A stretch of 64,000 bases of DNA, taken from an uncultured Ectothiorhodospiraceae bacterium. Lineage in GTDB: Bacteria > Pseudomonadota > Gammaproteobacteria > UBA9214. The notes under the pieces were generated by a model. That model was not told the origin of the DNA. It worked only from the letters and a program-made list of their open reading frames with translations, and made no database searches. The stretch's first letter is position 1. Every line of letters begins with the position of its first letter. Where the stretch lies: positions 43,327-107,326 of the forward strand of contig CAMYMI010000012.1 in assembly GCA_947259415.1 (NCBI GenBank), read 5' to 3'. This document shows, piece after piece, positions 28,107 through 36,571 of this stretch. The position numbers and the translations under genes are program-made.

Positions 28107-28913
28107 ATGACATCCGACATAAAAAACATCCCGGTCGTCCTGGTATTTGCCGGCCATGACCCGAGCGGAGGCGCTGGCATCCAGGCCGACATCGAGGCAC
28201 TGGCCAGCCAGGGCTGTCATGCGGCAACGGTGATCACCGCACTGACCACCCAGGACACCCTGGATGTCTCCGATTTCAGGCCCCTGGAAGTCGCCGACGT
28301 GATCACCCAGGCACGGGCTGTACTGGAAGACATGCCGGTTGCCGTTTTCAAGCTCGGTATGCTGGGCAGTGTCGAGAATGTTGAAGCGGTTCATACCATC
28401 CTCACCGATTATCCCGAGATCCCGGTGGTGCTCGATCCGGTGCTCGCCTCGGGTCGCGGCACCGCCCTCGCAGACGAGGAACTGGTCGAGGCAATGAAGG
28501 CCCTGCTGCTGCCTCTGACCACGGTACTCACACCCAACAGCCTGGAAGCCCGCGCCCTGGCCACAGGCGCGGACACCCTGGACGCCTGCGCCCAGGCACT
28601 GCTGGACAATGGCGTTGAGTACCTGCTGCTGACCGGCAGTCACGAACTTACCCCCGAGGTCGTCAACCGCCTGTACCATGAGAACCGCTTGCTGGAGACC
28701 TTCAGCTGGGAACGCCTGCCACACAGCTACCACGGCTCCGGTTGCACCCTGGCTGCCAGCATTGCCGGCCTGCTGGCCCACGGTCTGGAACCGTTTACCG
28801 CGATCCACGAGGCCCAGGACTACACCTGGAATGCACTGCGCCAGGGCTATCGGCCGGGCCTGGGTCAACATCTTCCCCACCGGTTCTTCTGGGCCGGCGA
28901 TGACGAGGCTTGA
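28107..28913 (+). CDS. thiD: Hydroxymethylpyrimidine/phosphomethylpyrimidine kinase
   Basis: 268 residues, ribokinase-like fold. N-terminal substrate block VVLVFAGHDPSGGAGIQADI, central VVLDPVLASGRGTALADEEL, and the anion-hole/catalytic motif HSYHGSGCTLAASIAGLLAHG. It makes HMP-PP for thiamine synthesis. Its stop codon abuts the thiE ATG with no spacing, so the two are co-translated. Confidence 0.93.
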   Translation: MTSDIKNIPVVLVFAGHDPSGGAGIQADIEALASQGCHAATVITALTTQDTLDVSDFRPLEVADVITQARAVLEDMPVAVFKLGMLGSVENVEAVHTILTDYPEIPVVLDPVLASGRGTALADEELVEAMKALLLPLTTVLTPNSLEARALATGADTLDACAQALLDNGVEYLLLTGSHELTPEVVNRLYHENRLLETFSWERLPHSYHGSGCTLAASIAGLLAHGLEPFTAIHEAQDYTWNALRQGYRPGLGQHLPHRFFWAGDDEA

Positions 28914-29558
28914 ATGGGGCGTTCCGAACTGCCGCGCGGACTGTATGCGGTCACCGACAGCCAACTGATTCCTGCGGATGAACTGACCACCCGGGTTGCG
29001 CAGGCCATCGCGGGGGGCGCGGTCATGATCCAGTACCGTGAGAAATACAAACCCCGCGATGTTCGTCAGCAGGAGGCGGCAGCATTACAGGTGTTGTGCC
29101 GGGAGCGGCGGGTCCCATTAATCATCAACGACGACATCGATTTGGCCGCCATGGTCGGGGCCGCGGGCGTTCATCTCGGCCGTGATGACGCGTCCATCGT
29201 GCAGGCGCGGGAGCAGTTGGGGCCACGGGCGTTTATCGGCGTCTCCTGTTACAACCGGCTCGAGCGCGCCCGTGCAGCCGCGGCGGCCGGTGCCAGCTAT
29301 GTGGCCTTCGGGCGCTTCTTCCCTTCGGCGACCAAGCCCGGGGCGGCGCAGGCCGAGCCTGGCCTGCTCGAGCAGGCACGAGCGCAACTGGACCTGCCGG
29401 TCGTCGCCATTGGCGGCATCACCCCGGAGAACGCGGCCGGTCTGGTCGCGGCCGGTGCCGACCTGCTGGCGGTGATCCACGGCGTGTTCGGCCAGCCTGA
29501 CGTCGAGGCTGCTGCGCGCCGCTATGCGGCCCTCTTCGAAGCGGCGGATGACGGGTGA
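28914..29558 (+). CDS. thiE: Thiamine-phosphate synthase
   Basis: 214 residues, TIM barrel. Family motifs: MIQYREKYKPRDVRQQEA, LIINDDIDLAAMVGAAGVHL with the GRDD loop, ASYVAFGRFFPSATKPGA, and VVAIGGITPENA. It couples HMP-PP with thiazole phosphate. Directly follows thiD; with thiC at 47.9 kb the window holds three thiamine genes in two loci. Confidence 0.95.
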   Translation: MGRSELPRGLYAVTDSQLIPADELTTRVAQAIAGGAVMIQYREKYKPRDVRQQEAAALQVLCRERRVPLIINDDIDLAAMVGAAGVHLGRDDASIVQAREQLGPRAFIGVSCYNRLERARAAAAAGASYVAFGRFFPSATKPGAAQAEPGLLEQARAQLDLPVVAIGGITPENAAGLVAAGADLLAVIHGVFGQPDVEAAARRYAALFEAADDG

Positions 29559-29671
29559 AGCCACGGGCATCAGAGACTCCCTGACATTACATGCCTCAAG
29601 CGTTATGCGACAATCCCGCCGTTATGAGAAGATAAACCCGCGCCGATTCCGAACAAGAAGGACTTCTCAAG

Positions 29672-30952
29672 ATGTCTCGATCACATGATGACTTCCAGGC
29701 CGCCTGTCAACACATTCCGGGCGGAGTGAATTCACCGGTACGTGCCTTCCGCGGTGTCGGCGGTGAACCGGTGTTCTTTGCAACCGGTGCAGGTCCTTAT
29801 CTCACCGATGTCGATGGCAAGCGCTATATTGACTATGTCGGCTCCTGGGGTCCGATGATTGCCGGCCATGCCCATCCCGAAGTCATCCGCGCAGTGCAGG
29901 AAGCAGCCGCCAATGGACTTGGCTTTGGCGCACCGACCGAGATCGAGACGCGCATGGCCGGCAGGCTGTGCAACATGATGCCTTCCATGGACCTGGTGCG
30001 CATGGTCAACTCCGGTACCGAAGCCACCATGAGCGCCATCCGGCTGGCGCGTGGATTCACGGGCCGTGACCGCATCGTTAAGTTCGAGGGTTGTTACCAC
30101 GGCCATTCCGATGCCCTGCTGGTCAAGGCCGGCTCCGGCACCCTGACACTGGGTGTGCCGACCTCCCCCGGCGTCCCGGTGGCCGTGGCCGAGCACACCA
30201 TGACGCTGACCTTCAATGACCTGGACAGCGTACGGGCGGCGTTCAAACTGGCCGGCAGCGAGATCGCCGCCATTATCGTCGAACCGGTGGCCGGCAACAT
30301 GAACTGCATCCCGCCCGTGCCCGGATTCCTGGAAGGCCTGCAGTCGCTCTGCGAAGAGTACGGCAGCGTGCTGATCTTCGACGAGGTAATGACCGGCTTC
30401 CGGGTCGCGGCGGGCGGGGCCCAGGCTCACTACGGGGTCACCCCCGACCTCACCACGCTTGGCAAGGTCATCGGCGGTGGCCTGCCGGTCGGGGCCTTTG
30501 GCGGTCGCCGCGATATCATGGAGCAGATTGCCCCGCTGGGCCCGGTCTACCAGGCTGGCACCTTGTCCGGCAACCCCATCGCCCTGGCAGCGGGCCTGAA
30601 GACCCTGGAACTCGCCTGCAGCGACGGCTTCCATGCCAGCCTGGATGCCGCCGCCAAACGTCTGGTTGTCGGCCTGCAGCAACACGCCGATGCGGCCGGT
30701 ATTCCCTTCACCACCAATCAGGTCGGCGGGATGTTCGGCTTCTTCTTCACGGCGGACAAAGACATCATCCGCTTCGAGCAGGTGACCCGCTGCGATCTGG
30801 AACGTTTCCAGCGTTTTTACCATGGCATGCTGGATGCGGGTGTCTACCTGGCGCCGTCGGCCTATGAAGCCGGGTTTGTTTCGTCGACCCATGACGACGC
30901 TGTCATCGATGAAACGCTGGAACGTGCGGCACAGATATTCAAGACATTGTAA
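29672..30952 (+). CDS. hemL: Glutamate-1-semialdehyde 2,1-aminomutase
   Basis: 426 residues. PLP aminotransferase fold with HemL blocks: [56 protein letters not shown], and the PLP Lys in [18 protein letters not shown]. It forms 5-aminolevulinate in the C5 haem pathway. Normal length. Starts 113 bp after thiE; GAAGGA precedes the ATG. Confidence 0.96.
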   Translation: MSRSHDDFQAACQHIPGGVNSPVRAFRGVGGEPVFFATGAGPYLTDVDGKRYIDYVGSWGPMIAGHAHPEVIRAVQEAAANGLGFGAPTEIETRMAGRLCNMMPSMDLVRMVNSGTEATMSAIRLARGFTGRDRIVKFEGCYHGHSDALLVKAGSGTLTLGVPTSPGVPVAVAEHTMTLTFNDLDSVRAAFKLAGSEIAAIIVEPVAGNMNCIPPVPGFLEGLQSLCEEYGSVLIFDEVMTGFRVAAGGAQAHYGVTPDLTTLGKVIGGGLPVGAFGGRRDIMEQIAPLGPVYQAGTLSGNPIALAAGLKTLELACSDGFHASLDAAAKRLVVGLQQHADAAGIPFTTNQVGGMFGFFFTADKDIIRFEQVTRCDLERFQRFYHGMLDAGVYLAPSAYEAGFVSSTHDDAVIDETLERAAQIFKTL

Positions 30953-31003
30953 CCGGGCAAGTGCCGCCATTACGCATGTCTCAGTTTCGGGCACTCCGCT
31001 GAA

Positions 31004-33022
31004 ATGGACAACATGCTGCAGACCTTGCTTGACTGGGTATCCCTTCACCCGCACCTGTCCGGGCTGCTGATCTACATTGTCACCCTGCTGGAATCACTGG
31101 TCGTCATAGGCCTGCTGATCCCCGGCGCCATTGTGCTGTTCGGTGTCGGCGCACTGGTTGCCACGGGCGCCCTGGAACTGCTCCCCACCCTCGCCTGGGC
31201 CGCGGCCGGTGCGCTGAGCGGGGATACCGTGAGTTTCTTGCTGGGGCGGCACTACCACCAGCGCCTGCGCGTCATGTGGCCATTGAAGCGCTATCCGCGC
31301 CTGGTGAACCGGGGCATCGATTTCTTCTACCGGCACGGCGGCAAGAGCATTTTCATGGCGCGCTTTGTCGGGCCGGTGCGACCGATCCTGCCGGCGATCG
31401 CCGGGATGATGGACATGCGTCGGTCGCGCTTCCTGCTGGTGGATTTCATCGCTTCGATGCTGTGGGCCCCGGCCTACATCCTGCCCGGCATGGTCTTTGG
31501 CGCCTCGCTGGGCCTGGCCGCCGAGGTCGCAGGACGACTGGTGGTGCTGCTGGTGGTACTGGTCGGCATCTCCTGGTTCGGTGTGATGCTGATTCGCGGC
31601 ATCGGCAAGCTGGTGCAGCCGCATGCCGCTGCGGCACTGGAAAGACTCCTCCACTGGAGCCGTAGCCATCCCCACATCGGGCCACTGGCCGGATCCCTGC
31701 TGGACCCCGATCACCCGGAGGCACGTGGACTGACCATCCTTTCCGGCCTGCTCTTCCTTACCCTGTGGCTGCTGTTGTTGATATTGCGCCAGGTGCTGCA
31801 TGGCGATTTCATGGGGGACCTCGACAACTACCTGTTTCACTTTCTGCAAAACCTGCGAACACCATGGGCCGATCACCTTATGGTGTTCGTAACCCAGTTT
31901 GGCGAACAAGCCCTGCTCGCCACGGTGCTGATCGGCGGCAGCCTGTGGCTGACCTGGAAGGGCAACACCAAGGCCGCCCTGCACTGGATTGCCGTGTATG
32001 CCTGTGCCGGCATCCTGACCTTTGTGCTGAAGCACTCGGCCCAGATCGCACGCCCGATTGAGTATTACAGTGGCTACTCGTTCCCGAGTGCCCATGCAAG
32101 TATGAGCCTGGTGGTCTATGGATTCCTCGCACTGCTGGTGGCGCGGGAAATTCTCTTCAAACACCGCTGGCTGCCGTATTCCATCGCCGGACTCCTCGTG
32201 ATGGCGATTGCGTTTTCAAGGCTGTACCTGGGCGTGCACTGGTTTTCCGATGTCCTCGGCGGCGTCACGCTGGGGTTATTCTGGGCGGCCCTCATCGGGA
32301 TTGCCTATGACCGGCACCCGGCACCGCGCCTGCCGGTGAAAAGCACCCTGGGCGTGGCTGCGATCATCATGCTCCTGGCAGGTGGCATACAGGTGCAGGG
32401 TAATTTCAGCCAGGACCTGGCCATGTATGCGACCCGCATTGAGGTACAGGTACTTAGCCGGGACGCCTGGGTGACCGGTTACTGGCAGCAACTGCCCGAC
32501 TACCGCATCGACCTGGAAGGGCACAATGAGCAGCCTATGAACATCCAGTGGGCCGGATCACTGCAACGACTGCAGGTGCTGCTCGAACGCAAGGGCTGGC
32601 ACACACCGCCGCGACCGGGGCCATCCAGTGCCTTGAACTGGCTGGCACCGCAGCCGGACATTACCAGCCTGCCGGTCCTGCCTCAGGTGCATGATGGCCA
32701 GCATCATGAACTGCTGCTGGTCAGCCGGCCCGATTCGCTGGATCAGCTCAGCGTCCTGCGCCTCTGGCCGGCCCATATCGAGATCAGCGACACGCCGGCC
32801 CCGGTGTGGGTCGGTACCGTCTCTTATCTGTCGCTTGACCGGAAGCTTCCGCTGGTTTCGGCACTGCGCACCGCCATCGACTTCAACACGCCATTGGCCG
32901 CCCTGCAGGCCGCACTGGGCCAGGATGTGCACAGTCGGACCGTGCAGCGTCTGGCAGCCGTCAGCCAGCACATCGACTGGGACGGCAAGGTGCTCCTGGC
33001 ATGGGAGTCAGGTGAGAAATAA
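31004..33022 (+). CDS. DedA - PAP2 phosphatase - LssY C-terminal fusion protein
   Basis: 672 residues, three modules. Residues 1 to about 205: DedA (VTT) membrane domain (ESLVVIGLLIPGAIVLFGVG; ARFVGPVRPILPAIAGMM). About 240-460: PAP2 lipid phosphatase with the motifs KHSAQIARP, SFPSAHASMS and SRLYLGVHWFSDVLGG. About 490-670: an extramembranous LssY-type domain (VLSRDAWVTGYWQQLPDYRI; QHHELLLVSRPDSLDQLSVL). DedA proteins act in lipid transport, and PAP2 enzymes dephosphorylate undecaprenyl-PP or phosphatidic acid, so lipid-carrier recycling is plausible. Confidence 0.9.
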   Translation: MDNMLQTLLDWVSLHPHLSGLLIYIVTLLESLVVIGLLIPGAIVLFGVGALVATGALELLPTLAWAAAGALSGDTVSFLLGRHYHQRLRVMWPLKRYPRLVNRGIDFFYRHGGKSIFMARFVGPVRPILPAIAGMMDMRRSRFLLVDFIASMLWAPAYILPGMVFGASLGLAAEVAGRLVVLLVVLVGISWFGVMLIRGIGKLVQPHAAAALERLLHWSRSHPHIGPLAGSLLDPDHPEARGLTILSGLLFLTLWLLLLILRQVLHGDFMGDLDNYLFHFLQNLRTPWADHLMVFVTQFGEQALLATVLIGGSLWLTWKGNTKAALHWIAVYACAGILTFVLKHSAQIARPIEYYSGYSFPSAHASMSLVVYGFLALLVAREILFKHRWLPYSIAGLLVMAIAFSRLYLGVHWFSDVLGGVTLGLFWAALIGIAYDRHPAPRLPVKSTLGVAAIIMLLAGGIQVQGNFSQDLAMYATRIEVQVLSRDAWVTGYWQQLPDYRIDLEGHNEQPMNIQWAGSLQRLQVLLERKGWHTPPRPGPSSALNWLAPQPDITSLPVLPQVHDGQHHELLLVSRPDSLDQLSVLRLWPAHIEISDTPAPVWVGTVSYLSLDRKLPLVSALRTAIDFNTPLAALQAALGQDVHSRTVQRLAAVSQHIDWDGKVLLAWESGEK

Positions 33023-33028
33023 GCCGTG

Positions 33029-33106
33029 TATGTCGGGTTAGGCGCGCAGCTCCGTAACCCGACACAAATAGCGTCGGATTACACTGGCGCTAATCCGACC
33101 TACGAA
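33029..33106. repeat. Paired-hairpin intergenic repeat (GTCGGGTTA / GTCGGATTA type)
   Basis: Two successive inverted repeats: GTCGGGTTA...TAACCCGAC, then GTCGGATTA...TAATCCGAC, ending in CTACGAA. Close copies lie at 34019-34095 (eroded) and 52432-52510. A single-arm copy lies at 42129-42164 and an eroded one at about 16181-16212. All are intergenic, and most lie just downstream of genes. Confidence 0.75.
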
Positions 33107-33257
33107 ATGCATTTACTTTCTTCCATGGTTCCTTGCGTCCTTTGCGTCTTTGCGGTTATTTATTTGCTAGAAATTTTCCGTGCACTTCCGTGGATTCCGT
33201 GACCATTAAATCGCGTCTCCTAGGCGCTCCTACAACACATATTTCACGTTTTACGTG

Positions 33258-33887
33258 TCACGACGGTTCACCCGGATCACCCCAGCGTCGCGCAATACCG
33301 TGTTCCACGCCCAGCTGGTCGAGGATGCGGGCCACGACAAAATCCACCAGGTCCTCAATGCCCGTGGGTTTGTGATAAAAACCGGGATTCGCCGGAAGGA
33401 TCGACACCCCCATACGCGCCAGGCGCAGCATGTTCTCCAGGTGGATCACGGAAAACGGGGTCTCGCGCGGCACCATCACCAGCTTGCGCCCTTCCTTGAG
33501 CACGACGTCGGCGGCACGCTCGATCAGGTTATTGCTGGCGCCATTGGACACGGCCGAAAGGGTACCGGTCGTGCAGGGGCAAATGACCATGGCCTCGGGC
33601 GCACTGCTGCCGCTGGCAACCGGTGCCGTCCATTCCTCGCGTCCGAAGACACGTAACTGCCCGGGTGCAGCCCCGTAGCGTTCACTCAGGACACGCTGCA
33701 TCTCTGCCGGGCGCCCCGGCAGCCTGACATCCGTTTCCATGCCGATGACCACCTGCCCCGGCGCCGAGATCATCAGGTAGACGGTGCGCCGGGAATTCAA
33801 CAGGCATTCCAGCAGACGCAGGCCGTACTGTGCCCCGGAGGCACCGGTCATGGCGAGGGAAATGGCGTTGTTGGCTGGCATGGTCAT
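33258..33887 (-). CDS. ubiX: Flavin prenyltransferase UbiX
   Basis: 209 residues. FMN-binding N-terminus ISLAMTGASGAQYGLRLLEC, central block AMVICPCTTGTLSAVSNGAS, VLKEGRKLVMVPRETPFSVI, and HLENMLRLARMGVSILPANP. It makes the prenylated FMN used by UbiD decarboxylase in ubiquinone synthesis. ATG at 33887, or 33881 two codons later. The gene is flanked on both sides by inverted 'CTTTGCGTCTTTGCGG' units (about 33133-33160 and 33914-33941). Confidence 0.95.
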   Translation of the reverse strand: MTMPANNAISLAMTGASGAQYGLRLLECLLNSRRTVYLMISAPGQVVIGMETDVRLPGRPAEMQRVLSERYGAAPGQLRVFGREEWTAPVASGSSAPEAMVICPCTTGTLSAVSNGASNNLIERAADVVLKEGRKLVMVPRETPFSVIHLENMLRLARMGVSILPANPGFYHKPTGIEDLVDFVVARILDQLGVEHGIARRWGDPGEPS

Positions 33888-34386
33888 TGGTTTTTCTGTT
33901 TGTTATATAAATATTACCGCAGAGACGCAAAGAACGCAGAGAAAAGCACAACAACTGTAATAACACTATGAAGAAGCTTGCGCTTCTTGCTCACGCGACT
34001 CGCCTGTCTTCAACTGTGTAGGTCGGGTTAGTCGCGCAGCGCCATAACCCGACAATAACATCGTTAGATTACACTCACGCTAATCCAAACTGCGAGCTGG
34101 TCATATTGTTATGTAAATAAAACTGCCATGAAGCCACATGGAAGAATTCGAAATAATTAAATTCTTTTTAAAAGTCATTATAGAATTCTGCGCCCTTTGC
34201 ATCTCTCGACAATTGCTCCCTGCATCGCCCGAAGCGCCTGCTGTTGATGCTCTACCTCCCACTTCCCTGGAGTCGTGCGGTTAATTATATATTTATAAAT
34301 TTTTTTCCGTGTGCTTCCGTGCCGCTGATCGAGCCTACAACAGAAAAAGCGCCGGGCATATACGAGGCGCTCCTACAGCTCACAGT
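33888..34386. repeat. 499-bp gene-free stretch packed with dispersed repeats
   Basis: In order: 'TACCGCAGAGACGCAAAGAA' (about 33915-33935), an eroded paired hairpin TAGGTCGGGTTA...TAACCCGAC (34019-34095), 'GCGCCCTTTGCATC' (34189-34202), 'TTCCGTGTGCTTCCGTG' (34305-34321) and 'GAGGCGCTCCTACAGC' (34363-34378). No reading frame worth calling. Confidence 0.6.
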
Positions 34387-35763
34387 TTATGCTTTAGCAG
34401 CCGCCGCCTCCAGGCCACGTAGCAGTCTTTCGTGAATGCCCTCGAATCCGGCGTTGCTCATCACCAGGACATGATCCCCCGGTTTCGCTGCACGCACTAC
34501 CTCATCCACGATGGTCTCCACATTTTCACAGACGCTGGCCGGCACGCCGGTCTCACGCGCCACCTCCTCGAGTGACCATTCAAGGTTGCCGGGTTCGTAC
34601 AGCCAGATACGGTCGGCCCCGTGCATCGAGACCGCCAGCGCGTCGCGATGCACCCCCATGCGCATGGTGTTGGAACGTGGTTCCAGTACCAGCAGGATGC
34701 GTGCCTCACCCACCCGCTGGCGCAGGCCATGCAGCGTGGTGGCAATCGCCGTCGGGTGATGGGCGAAATCATCATAGACCGTCACCCCGTTAACCTCACC
34801 ACGCACCTCCATGCGACGCTTGATCCCCTGAAACTCGCCCAGGGCTGCAATGGCCTGTGCCACTGGTACCCCCGCATGACGCGCTGCCGCAATCGCGGCC
34901 AGCGCATTGTTCACGTTGTGTTCGCCATGCTGCCCCCAGCGAACGCTGCCGGCGACCTGTCCATCCAGCAGCACGTCGAAACGGCTGCCGTCAGCCTTTT
35001 GTTGCCCGGCCTGCCAGCTTGCCGCGTGACCGCGGGTCGAGATGGCCTCGCGCCCGCTCCAGCAGCCCATGGCGAGTACTTCGGCAACACGGGGGTCATC
35101 GGCATTTTCTACAATCAGCCCGGTGCCGGGCACGGTGCGCACCAGGTGATGAAACTGGCGCTGGATCGCGGCCAGATCCGTGAAGATATCGGCGTGATCG
35201 TATTCGAGGTTGTTCAGCACCAGGGTGCGCGGCCGGTAGTGCACGAACTTGGAGCGCTTGTCGAAAAAGGCGGTATCGTACTCGTCGGCCTCGACCACGA
35301 AGAACGGGGCCCGGCCGAGACGGGCGGAGATCCCGAAGTTGCGCGGGATGCCACCGATCAGGAAACCGGGCTCCAGGCCGGCATAGTCCAGAATCCAGGC
35401 CAGCATGCTCGCTGTCGAGGTCTTGCCATGGGTGCCAGCAACCGCCAGGACCCAGCGACCCTGCAGCACATGTTCGGCCAGCCACTGGGGGCCGGAGGTA
35501 TAGGCGAGCCCGGCGTTCAAGACATGTTCCACCGCGGCATTGCCGCGCGACAGGGCATTGCCAATGACTACCCGGTCGGGAGCCGGCTCCAGGTGTGCCG
35601 CCTCATAACCCTCGTTCAGGGCAATACCCTGCTTCCCGAGCTGGGTACTCATGGGCGGGTAGACATTGGCGTCCGAACCACTGACCTCGACACCCTGTTC
35701 ACGTGCCAGCAGGGCGATGCCGCCCATGAAGGTGCCACAGATTCCGAGAATGTGTATATGCAT
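34387..35763 (-). CDS. mpl: UDP-N-acetylmuramate:tripeptide ligase Mpl
   Basis: 458 residues, Mur ligase family. It starts MHIHILGICGTFMGGIALLA, typical of Mpl; ATP loop VAGTHGKTSTASMLAWILDY; VEADEYDTAFFDKRSKFVHY; NNLEYDHADIF; VYDDFAHHPTAIATTL. It joins recycled L-Ala-gamma-D-Glu-mDAP to UDP-MurNAc, salvaging murein. One base separates its start from the stop of the upstream membrane-protein gene. Confidence 0.95.
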   Translation of the reverse strand: MHIHILGICGTFMGGIALLAREQGVEVSGSDANVYPPMSTQLGKQGIALNEGYEAAHLEPAPDRVVIGNALSRGNAAVEHVLNAGLAYTSGPQWLAEHVLQGRWVLAVAGTHGKTSTASMLAWILDYAGLEPGFLIGGIPRNFGISARLGRAPFFVVEADEYDTAFFDKRSKFVHYRPRTLVLNNLEYDHADIFTDLAAIQRQFHHLVRTVPGTGLIVENADDPRVAEVLAMGCWSGREAISTRGHAASWQAGQQKADGSRFDVLLDGQVAGSVRWGQHGEHNVNNALAAIAAARHAGVPVAQAIAALGEFQGIKRRMEVRGEVNGVTVYDDFAHHPTAIATTLHGLRQRVGEARILLVLEPRSNTMRMGVHRDALAVSMHGADRIWLYEPGNLEWSLEEVARETGVPASVCENVETIVDEVVRAAKPGDHVLVMSNAGFEGIHERLLRGLEAAAAKA

Positions 35764-35764
35764 G

Positions 35765-36289
35765 TCAGCCTGCCTGTCCGGGAAACAGTGCCGCCATCAG
35801 TTGCAGGACGACCAGGGTATACAGTACCGAGATACCGATTGCGTACAGAAACGAGATGGACAGGGCATGACGCATGATATGGGCTACCACGAGCAGACTC
35901 CAGCCAAACAGGAACAACCAGAACAGGGCCGCGAGACCGGCAAGGCGATTTTCCTCCGGTCCCTGGAACAACAGGTAGACAAGTGGCAGCGCCAGCAGGC
36001 CCAATAAGGCGCCTGTCCCGGTGAGGGCGGTCAGGGTCTGCGTGAAACGCGCCCATTTGCCGAAGAAATACAACAGCGCAGCTGCGAATGCCGCCAGCAA
36101 ACCCAGGTCCAGCACGGCCACCAGGACCGCCGTTCCCACCGGGTAAACCGGCAGAGACAGCAGCAGGGAGACCAGGACATAGCTGCTCATGGTCAGGCCC
36201 AGCAGGGTCTGTGAGGCGGGCAGGTCCTGGGGTCCAGCGCGCAGCAGGCAAATATTCAGCCATATGGTAATCAGGTGCGACATAGACAA
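35765..36289 (-). CDS. Hypothetical membrane protein
   Basis: 174 residues with five predicted membrane segments (about 31-50, 52-75, 86-106, 118-135, 145-168) and short loops. No motif that I recognise. It is one base from mpl and presumably co-transcribed with it; the pairing suggests an envelope-related role, which is inference only. Confidence 0.7.
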   Translation of the reverse strand: MSMSHLITIWLNICLLRAGPQDLPASQTLLGLTMSSYVLVSLLLSLPVYPVGTAVLVAVLDLGLLAAFAAALLYFFGKWARFTQTLTALTGTGALLGLLALPLVYLLFQGPEENRLAGLAALFWLFLFGWSLLVVAHIMRHALSISFLYAIGISVLYTLVVLQLMAALFPGQAG

Positions 36290-36571
36290 CCGTTGCCAGA
36301 AGGATTCAGCGAAGAGTCATTCAAGTCAGTGAACTCTCCACCGACTAAAGCCGGTGGCTTCGATTTACGGCATTAAGCCGGATCGATTGGCCATTCGGCC
36401 AATCATTACTCCCTCTCCCATCCGGGAGAGGGGTGGGGTGATTATTTCCATTCATTCTGATCCATCGACTGTTGGCAAGGGATTTTCACTAATCCCCGGT
36501 CGGGGACTCTGAAACGGCCGCTACCCGTACATTTCAATCTAGTGACAAGCGCACACTGATGGCAGCGAAGA
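36290..36571. repeat. Intergenic hairpins and a GGGAGAGG repeat arm
   Basis: 282 bp. CCACCG(36338-36343)/CGGTGG(36352-36357) forms a hairpin in a context (GAACTCTCCACCGACTAAAG) resembling ends of IS200/IS605-type elements. A second perfect hairpin, GATTGGCC-ATTC-GGCCAATC, lies at 36385-36404. A 'CCCTCTCCCATCCGGGAGAG' arm follows at 36411-36430. No transposase is present. Confidence 0.45.

Noticed and set aside
27945..28964. 339-residue frame opposite thiD and into the rubredoxin promoter
   Set aside because: Antisense shadow of thiD.
29732..31054. 440-residue frame opposite hemL
   Set aside because: Antisense shadow of a conserved gene, no family resemblance.
34621..35877. 418-residue frame opposite mpl
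   Set aside because: Antisense shadow; mpl carries all family motifs.
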